From positions 40,057,426 to 40,121,425 of the forward strand of contig OX392534.1 of the NCBI GenBank assembly GCA_947623455.1: DNA of 64,000 nucleotides, given 5' to 3'. How positions within the stretch are numbered: position 1 is the first letter of the stretch; the number at the start of each line of letters is the position of its first letter. A program made the translations under genes and the position numbers. Positions 59,501 through 64,000 of the stretch are shown piece by piece. The notes below the pieces were generated by a model, which was given only the letters and a program-made list of their open reading frames with translations, was not told the DNA's origin and did no database searches. This DNA comes from Mimachlamys varia (taxonomy: Eukaryota > Mollusca > Bivalvia > Pectinida > Pectinidae).

Positions 59501-62500
59501 ATAGTTTTTCTGTGGAACAGAACGATATACAACAGGAGCTTAACTCTGAGGTAAAATTGATTTGATCTGGGATGACAGTTACAAATTCATACTATATAAA
59601 CTTCATACTATATACATGTCTCAACGCTATAAAATGTCGAACAAATACTTATGTGAAACTTCAGTACATACATTATGTGACTGATTAGAAAACAGACCAA
59701 GTAGTGCATACTTAGTTTATTTTGATGTAATTTTCAAAGTATAATTGGTAATTGATTTAAACAGTATTTTATTTTCAGAAATACATATACATTAATAAAT
59801 ACAAATACATAGTTAGAAGGATCTGACGACAAGACATATAGTCTTATTTTAGGCCATCTCCTTAAATTGGTAATAACCTAGGACATGTTTAAACTCTATC
59901 ATAATCCAAGAGATGCACATTGGAATGCCAACTAAAGAATTATCAAAAGTATGCAAAGACGAACCAACAATCCGAGATGGCCTTCCAGCAAACACAGAAA
60001 GCTATCATCAAAATGGAATTGGCAATTACGAGGTACAAATGTAGCAACCTTTGTCACAACACCTAGGAATGAATGGTCTAGTTAGAAACTGTAAACATAA
60101 TATTATATAGATTATTCTGTCATGATATTTATGATCTGCTTTGAAAATAATACCTTGAATCATTAAGTTATTATACTATGTTATATCGAAATGTTCATGG
60201 CTGCTATATGATTTATGTCAGGCCAAAGTTGAACCAGCTGATTCAGATGAAGGCCCCCCTCAATACAGATATTCTGTGGCACACAACGATCAACATCAGA
60301 AGCTTAACTCTGAGGTAAAATATATTTGATCTGGGAAAAAAGTTATGAATACTTTCATCACAGTTTATACTCTGTAATTTTCACAATGTAATAAAATGTC
60401 GAAAAATATTTATATGAAGTTTCAATACGTTTTAACGTACATGTATCTGATTGGAATACTCACCAATCAATACATACTTGATACAGTTCAATGCCATTTT
60501 CAAAATTTCATTTGTTGTTAACTTTGAAATATTTAAGCTTTGTCATTTTTCAGGAGTCATATGTGTGTGAACCAGATGAAAAATTATCACAAATATATAC
60601 AGCAGAACCAACAATCCCAGATGACCTTCCAGCAAATCGAGACAGTTACCATCAAAACGGAACCGGAAACGATGAGGTACCATCTTTTGTCACCATATGA
60701 ATGAACTAGGCATCATTATTTCATTTATTGATTAAAACAAATTATCTATGTCTGATTGTAAGTGATATAGACAACCTGTTTTACATTTTGTATATTAGAG
60801 TTAGCGGGGGTTTCTTTAAGCTCATTGATAGAGCGTATCACTAGGATAATGAGGGTACGATCCCTGGTGGAAACGCACTTTTCTTTTTGTACACAGTTTG
60901 TGGTGTTTGAGTATAAACAAATTGAAAAAAGTGAGGAGTAGCATGTCACATTTAAATTGTACATATGATTAGGTCGTCTTCGAGCTAGAGGGAATTTCCG
61001 TTTAGGCTTCTGGTAGGGTATCGAATGTACGACTCCGGTTGAAGGCACCTACTTCTCTGTCATGTTGCAGAGTAATTGACGAACTTCTATTGGGCAGAAC
61101 TGCACTGAACGAATAGAAAACACGATAACTGAAGATTACTTATATGTACGCACAATGATCAACATAGTTATTATCTCAAACAAATAGGGTAATATTGCAG
61201 TAACGAATACTATGAGAATTAAATATTAACTACGGAAGTCCTTTGGGTCTCCACCACACAAGACCACCAATAGCCCTGCGGTTTCAGCAACCTGTCAAGT
61301 ATACCTAGATTATAGTCACCATGCGGTGATTGTCTTTGTTGTATTTTTATATTGAGGGTGTTTAATACATTTTTTAATTGTTATAAAACAGTTTGAAACA
61401 ATGTGGCCTTGACTTACTTAAACATTTTTATATTTTTTTTTGTTTCAAATGTTCCTTATAATCTGCAACTTATTTAACAGAAAGTACAAAAAATTGAGAT
61501 GTGACTGAGATTATTCTTCGAATCCACATAAATCTGGTAGCAGAGTGCATTACCATCTTAAGCCATATTTCTGAAATATCTCGTTGCTTTACCTTTTAAA
61601 TGGACAAATTAGAGCAACATTAACAAAACGACTTTAAGTCTCTCAATGTGTATCACAACTCTAAGCAAATATCTTAAACGTGAAAGTTTAATAAATTCTT
61701 CACCGCAAATAAAAAAAAACCCAAATACTTTGATTTTCAAACATGTCATTTCCCTACTTGCTTTCTGAATTAATAAGATTTGTTTTCAATATTTTAGGAA
61801 CAACCCAAAGACCACCACCTTAATAGGAAATGCGATGGAGGTGAAAATAGCGACTCAGCTCTCTCCACACCAAACCAAATTCCTAAAGAAATAAAAGAGC
61901 GGAAACAGAATAAGAGGATTCGAACTGTTTTGGTATTTATAATTTTATTTTATTTTATCTTCTAGAAATATGGTAAAAGCTCTAAATTAGGTCATCTAAA
62001 TGCATGTGAATATTATGTGGAATCTAATAGACGTATCTTTCCAACTTTGATATTCTAATTATTGTGTTTGATGCTTGAAATATTCTTTTTAATATTGATC
62101 ACTTATCCCCCTTTGAAATATGTATGTCGTTATCTGGTTTGGAAATGGAAAATTCTGTTTCCTTTGCAGGAAGATGAGCCGGACCCACCCAATAAACGGA
62201 ATAAATTTGAAAATTGTCGAAAATCACAGACCAGTGTGAGTATTAAATTCAACTTTGATGTTAATATGAAAACAATAATTAGAATAGTAATAAAAAAACT
62301 AACATTTTTTTCCGATGCTTCATATTTTGACGTAAACAATCACTGAGAAATAAAAAACAAAACAATTTTAGGGGTAAACAAGCTACGATTATTCATATTT
62401 TTATTATATTTCACTACGTCTTTAATTAAATCATACTGAATATAATATATTTGAAAGCAATTAAATACTTTGACATTAAATATTATTTTTGTTTAAGTTT

Positions 62501-63399
62501 CAGGGTGCAGTTAAGTCAGGAACTAAAGACAAACGACACAGAAAGAATAAAAGACGTCAAAGAAAGATATGGGTAAGATTCAACACAACTTTTGTATTTA
62601 CCCTCACATTTAGGATAATACGATTGTATATCAGTTATTTATACTTTGTTCCTAAGTATAACCAGACCCTTTATTCAATTTCTGATTCAGGAACTGGAAA
62701 TAAGACGTGTTTGTGAGATAAATTGTTGCTGTTGGCATTGAATATTTTCAAATTCCTAATAAAGGGTTCAGCACCATCATTCAGAAACCGATAATACTTT
62801 GTTCCTAAGTATAACCAGACCCTCTATTCATTTTCTGATTCAGGAACTTTAAATAAGTCGTGTTTGCAAGATACATTTTTGCATGTTTGCATTGAAAATT
62901 TATATTAATGTTTATTATTTTCCTAATTAAGGGTTCAGCACCATCATTGAGAAACCGGGAAATGCATGCAAGTGACTGCAAACAACATGCCAAAGTATTC
63001 AATATCTAATCTGCATATTATCATGTTTCTGATTATAAAAAATTGAAAATAATTTTGTTTATCTTAAAATATTCATTCGATTTGATTCATATGATAGCAA
63101 GAAATGTAATATAATCGTGAAATACATGATGACAACAATAAAATAAAATACAAAAAAACAAAGATAGCAAAAGTATGAGAGAAAGAAGAAAGAAACATTT
63201 TTAGGTCTGAATTAATTACAAGACAGCGGCGTCAAAGAATTGAACCAACATTTTTGTAACGATCAAATACTAAATCCTGTTTAATCATTGAACATTTATA
63301 TACATGTTTTCTTACTTAATGCAGGATCCCGCAATTTGTTCAGATGCTGAGCGAGGAAAACATGTGAGGGGCGACAACTCTGCTGCAAAGGTTAATTAG
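56470..63399 (+). CDS. multi-exon gene of small phase-0 exons; unknown acidic/basic protein
   Basis: Fourteen exons, all flanked by AG and GT: 56470-56529, 56687-56776, 57509-57601, 57966-58040, 58768-58827, 59014-59112, 59458-59550, 59913-60032, 60222-60314, 60554-60676, 61798-61932, 62170-62235, 62504-62572, 63325-63399. Every internal exon is a multiple of three and joins in phase 0 without stops, about 416 residues in all. The middle is rich in E, D and P (EPEEEPDRELSDKELETEL, QDEPMDLDEDTP). The C-terminal third has basic clusters (KEIKERKQNKRIR, KDKRHRKNKRRQRKIW) that could be nuclear-localisation or nucleic-acid-binding segments. No signal peptide, membrane segment or known domain is visible. 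The true start may be ATG 56488 or the exon at 54215. A long exon-duplication history is visible in its introns. I do not recognise the family. Confidence 0.75.
56687..56776 (+). CDS. exon 2 of the phase-0 gene
   Basis: Thirty codons beginning MFETAKTDIELKQVSGNGW. The acceptor has a pyrimidine tract (TTGTCTTCTTTTATAG). The donor CAG|GTGATAG resembles those of exons 4 and 5. Confidence 0.75.
57182..57350 (-). repeat. hammerhead repeat family H, copy 3, in an intron
   Basis: About 90% like 29031-29200 in the same orientation, lying between exons 2 and 3. This is an independent insertion of the family into the gene. Confidence 0.8.
57252..57290 (-). ncRNA. decayed hammerhead motif
   Basis: On the minus strand: GCATCA, CTGAAGA, then GGATAAGGAAAT, AGCTGTA, TGATGT. 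Stem I and CUGANGA remain, but a deletion has removed stem II pairing and the CGAAA junction is changed. Inactive by inspection. Confidence 0.6.
57509..57601 (+). CDS. exon 3 of the phase-0 gene
   Basis: Thirty-one codons, TIGTGTTEKWLKHAESGQSS then DEHVNIEIVDA. Acceptor TTCTTTTAAAG, donor GCT|GTAAGA. Confidence 0.75.
57745..57930 (+). mobile_element. RT-family 3' tail fragment (copy g), intronic
   Basis: TTACTCTTCCGGACAACCTG, CATGTAAATATTTCCTTTG and GATTATGATTTTGTTAAGGC match the family tail. It lies between exons 3 and 4 and ends close to exon 4's acceptor. Confidence 0.7.
57966..58040 (+). CDS. exon 4 of the phase-0 gene
   Basis: Twenty-five codons, highly acidic (IPEGTEPEEEPDRELSDKEL then ETELQ). 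Acceptor CTGTTTTCCAG, donor CAG|GTGATTG. Its 3' end and following intron are duplicated downstream at 58291-58440. Confidence 0.8.
58283..58440 (+). pseudogene. relic duplicate of the exon 4 end and its intron
   Basis: GGAGCTTCAGGTGATAGTTC at 58288 repeats the exon 4 donor region (58031). It is followed by related intron sequence (GCGTCCAAACC versus GCATCCGAACC, AGTGACTTTTCATG versus AGTGACATTTCTTG). The in-frame reading upstream has a stop (ATATAAG), so this copy is probably not spliced in. Confidence 0.6.
58768..58827 (+). CDS. exon 5 of the phase-0 gene
   Basis: Twenty codons, IHEATEALEEYNEKPILDNQ. Acceptor TTTTTCCTCCCAG is strong; donor CAG|GTGATTA. Confidence 0.8.
59014..59112 (+). CDS. 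exon 6 of the phase-0 gene
   Basis: Thirty-three codons, ATERTMDKEVEYIRYDYQVP then YSEEEKPVLGISE. Acceptor ATCTTTTTCAG, donor GAG|GTTAGT. Confidence 0.8.
59458..59550 (+). CDS. exon 7, first copy of the duplicated module (part 1)
   Basis: Thirty-one codons, DQDEPMDLDEDTPGYSFSVE then QNDIQQELNSE. The same length as exon 9, with matching ends (ELNSE|gtaaaa versus KLNSE|gtaaaa). Confidence 0.8.
59913..60032 (+). CDS. exon 8, first copy of the duplicated module (part 2)
   Basis: Forty codons containing KDEPTIRDGLPANTESYHQN, clearly related to exon 10. Its acceptor (CCAAGAG) has a poor pyrimidine tract and the exon starts three bases shorter, so this copy may be weakly used or skipped. Confidence 0.65.
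60222..60314 (+). CDS. exon 9, second copy of the module (part 1)
   Basis: Thirty-one codons, AKVEPADSDEGPPQYRYSVA then HNDQHQKLNSE. Acceptor region TATGATTTATGTCAG matches exon 7's (TATGGTTGATGTCAG). Confidence 0.8.
60554..60676 (+). CDS. exon 10, second copy of the module (part 2)
   Basis: Forty-one codons containing AEPTIPDDLPANRDSYHQNG, a paralogue of exon 8. Acceptor TCATTTTTCAG is strong; donor GAG|GTACCA. Confidence 0.8.
60800..60890 (+). repeat. tRNA-derived SINE-like fragment in an intron
   Basis: AGCTCATTGATAGAGCG (A-box-like D-arm) and GGGTACGATCCCTGG (B-box-like T-arm) have near tRNA spacing. The acceptor stem does not pair, so this is not a tRNA gene. Confidence 0.5.
60891..61797 (+). 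other. intron sequence with a further exon-duplication trace
   Basis: At 61501-61560 TGAGATTATTCTTCGAATCC and GGTAGCAGAGT resemble the intron sequence after the exon 4 relic (TTCTTCGAATCATTTAGCAG). No usable exon is visible. Confidence 0.4.
61798..61932 (+). CDS. exon 11 of the phase-0 gene
   Basis: Forty-five codons from EQPKDHHLNRKCDGG, with a serine-rich centre and a basic end, KEIKERKQNKRIRTVL. Acceptor TTCAATATTTTAG, donor TTG|GTATTT. Confidence 0.75.
62170..62235 (+). CDS. exon 12 of the phase-0 gene
   Basis: Twenty-two codons, EDEPDPPNKRNKFENCRKSQ then TS. Acceptor CTGTTTCCTTTGCAG and donor AGT|GTGAGT are both strong. Confidence 0.85.
62504..62572 (+). CDS. exon 13, strongly basic
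   Basis: Twenty-three codons, GAVKSGTKDKRHRKNKRRQR then KIW. It resembles a bipartite nuclear-localisation or RNA/DNA-binding segment. Acceptor TTTAAGTTTCAG, donor TGG|GTAAGA. Confidence 0.8.
62642..62960 (+). repeat. tandem duplication, about 153-bp unit, with possible alternative last exons
   Basis: TACTTTGTTCCTAAGTATAA at 62642 recurs at 62795. Each unit ends with AAGGGTTCAGCACCATCATT. After the second, acceptor CCTAATTAAG opens GSAPSLRNREMHASDCKQHA then KVFNI and a stop (62931-63008) in phase 0. After the first, the same reading stops after nine codons. Either could be an alternative terminal exon. Confidence 0.6.
63325..63399 (+). CDS. exon 14, likely terminal exon
   Basis: DPAICSDAERGKHVRGDNSA then AKVN and TAG at 63397-63399. 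Acceptor TTCTTACTTAATGCAG is good. AAG|GTTAAT at 63390 could instead be a donor to an exon beyond the window. The stop abuts the start of an interspersed repeat. Confidence 0.65.
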   Translation, partial: DPAICSDAERGKHVRGDNSAAKVN

Positions 63400-64000
63400 G
63401 GCCCCGCATCGAGAGATGCGGGTGCCCTATAGTAATCAGGTTTTCCATCCGTCTGTCTGTCTGTCCGTCCGTCCCTCCGTCCGTCCGTCCGTCTGTCCGT
63501 TTTTTGTCTTCTGCACAAAAATGATTGCAGGAGATGAAGGATTTGTATCAAATTGGAACTGAGGATTCCTCATGCATCCTAGATCACATGTGTAGTATTT
63601 CATGCAAATCGGATTCAAAATGGCTGTTAGGCGGCCATTTTGGATTTTTACATTTACATGAAAATACTGAATCTTTGCTGTTTCTTTTGCACAAAAATGT
63701 TTCCAGGGAATGAAGGATTTGAATCAAATTGGAACTGATGATTCCTCATTCATCCTAGATCACATGTGTAGTATTTCATGCAAATCGGATTCAAAATGGC
63801 TGTTAGGCGGCCATTTTGTATTTTTACATTTACATGAAAATACTGAATCTTTGCTGTTTCTTCTGCACAAAAATGTTTCCAGGGAATGAAGGATTTGTAT
63901 CAAATTGGAACTGATGATTCCTCATTCATCCTAGATCACATGTGTAGTATTTCATGCAAATCGGATTCAAAATGGCTGTTAGGCGGCCATATTGGATTTT
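63399..64000 (+). repeat. repeat element: hairpin, (CCGT)n and 176-bp tandem units
   Basis: CCCGCATC-GAGA-GATGCGGG forms an 8-bp hairpin at about 63403-63422. A CCGT/CTGT-rich tract follows (63446-63500), then tandem units of 176 bp starting CTTCTGCAC at 63508, 63684 and 63860. Unit identity is very high. The array runs off the window. Low-complexity reading frames on both strands here are artefacts. Confidence 0.9.

Noticed and set aside
60800..60890. Possible tRNA gene
   Set aside because: A- and B-box-like sequences are present, but the acceptor stem does not pair and the anticodon arm is poor; better explained as a SINE remnant.

Overview
This window looks like a metazoan nuclear genome, most likely a bivalve mollusc. 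It is AT-rich and gene-poor, with GT-AG introns, long minisatellites, many foldback and inverted-repeat elements, non-LTR retrotransposons of jockey and CR1 type, and a decayed reverse-transcriptase family with hammerhead ribozyme motifs. The species assignment is an inference from the repeat types; no rRNA, tRNA gene or conserved housekeeping gene settles it. Nothing suggests bacterial, viral or organellar DNA. Layout: 0-10 kb holds a candidate signal-peptide exon (minus strand, about 1.5 kb), minisatellites at 2.25-2.83, 5.6-6.6 and 7.8-8.7 kb, and three decayed copies of the RT family. 10-23 kb is mostly unassigned, with an 89-bp tandem repeat, a 378-bp tandem duplication, a 1.14-kb foldback element at 19.84-20.98 kb and a few weak promoter or exon candidates. 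23-32 kb holds more RT copies, a perfect-looking 120-bp hairpin, a 1.7-kb minisatellite, and two hammerhead ribozyme motifs in inverted orientation. 33.15-37.86 kb is a tandem array of a roughly 1.6-2.3 kb unit; its first copy carries a 452-bp terminal-inverted-repeat insertion with a 9-bp target duplication. 38-43 kb is AT-rich with no confident gene. 43.6-46.9 kb is a dead jockey-like LINE on the minus strand, 49.3-50.1 kb an orphan LINE ORF1-like frame, and 51.5-52.75 kb a 5'-truncated CR1-like LINE on the plus strand. 54.2-63.4 kb is the only convincing host gene: a plus-strand gene of at least 14 small exons (60-135 nt). Nearly all begin and end in phase 0, so any of them can be skipped or duplicated without a frameshift. 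The protein of about 416 residues has an acidic middle and a strongly basic C-terminal third, and I do not recognise its family. Its introns record repeated internal duplication, including a clear tandem duplication of a two-exon module. The window ends inside a hairpin/(CCGT)n/176-bp tandem repeat. The two signals most worth following are the hammerhead ribozymes tied to interspersed repeats and the exon-duplicating phase-0 gene.
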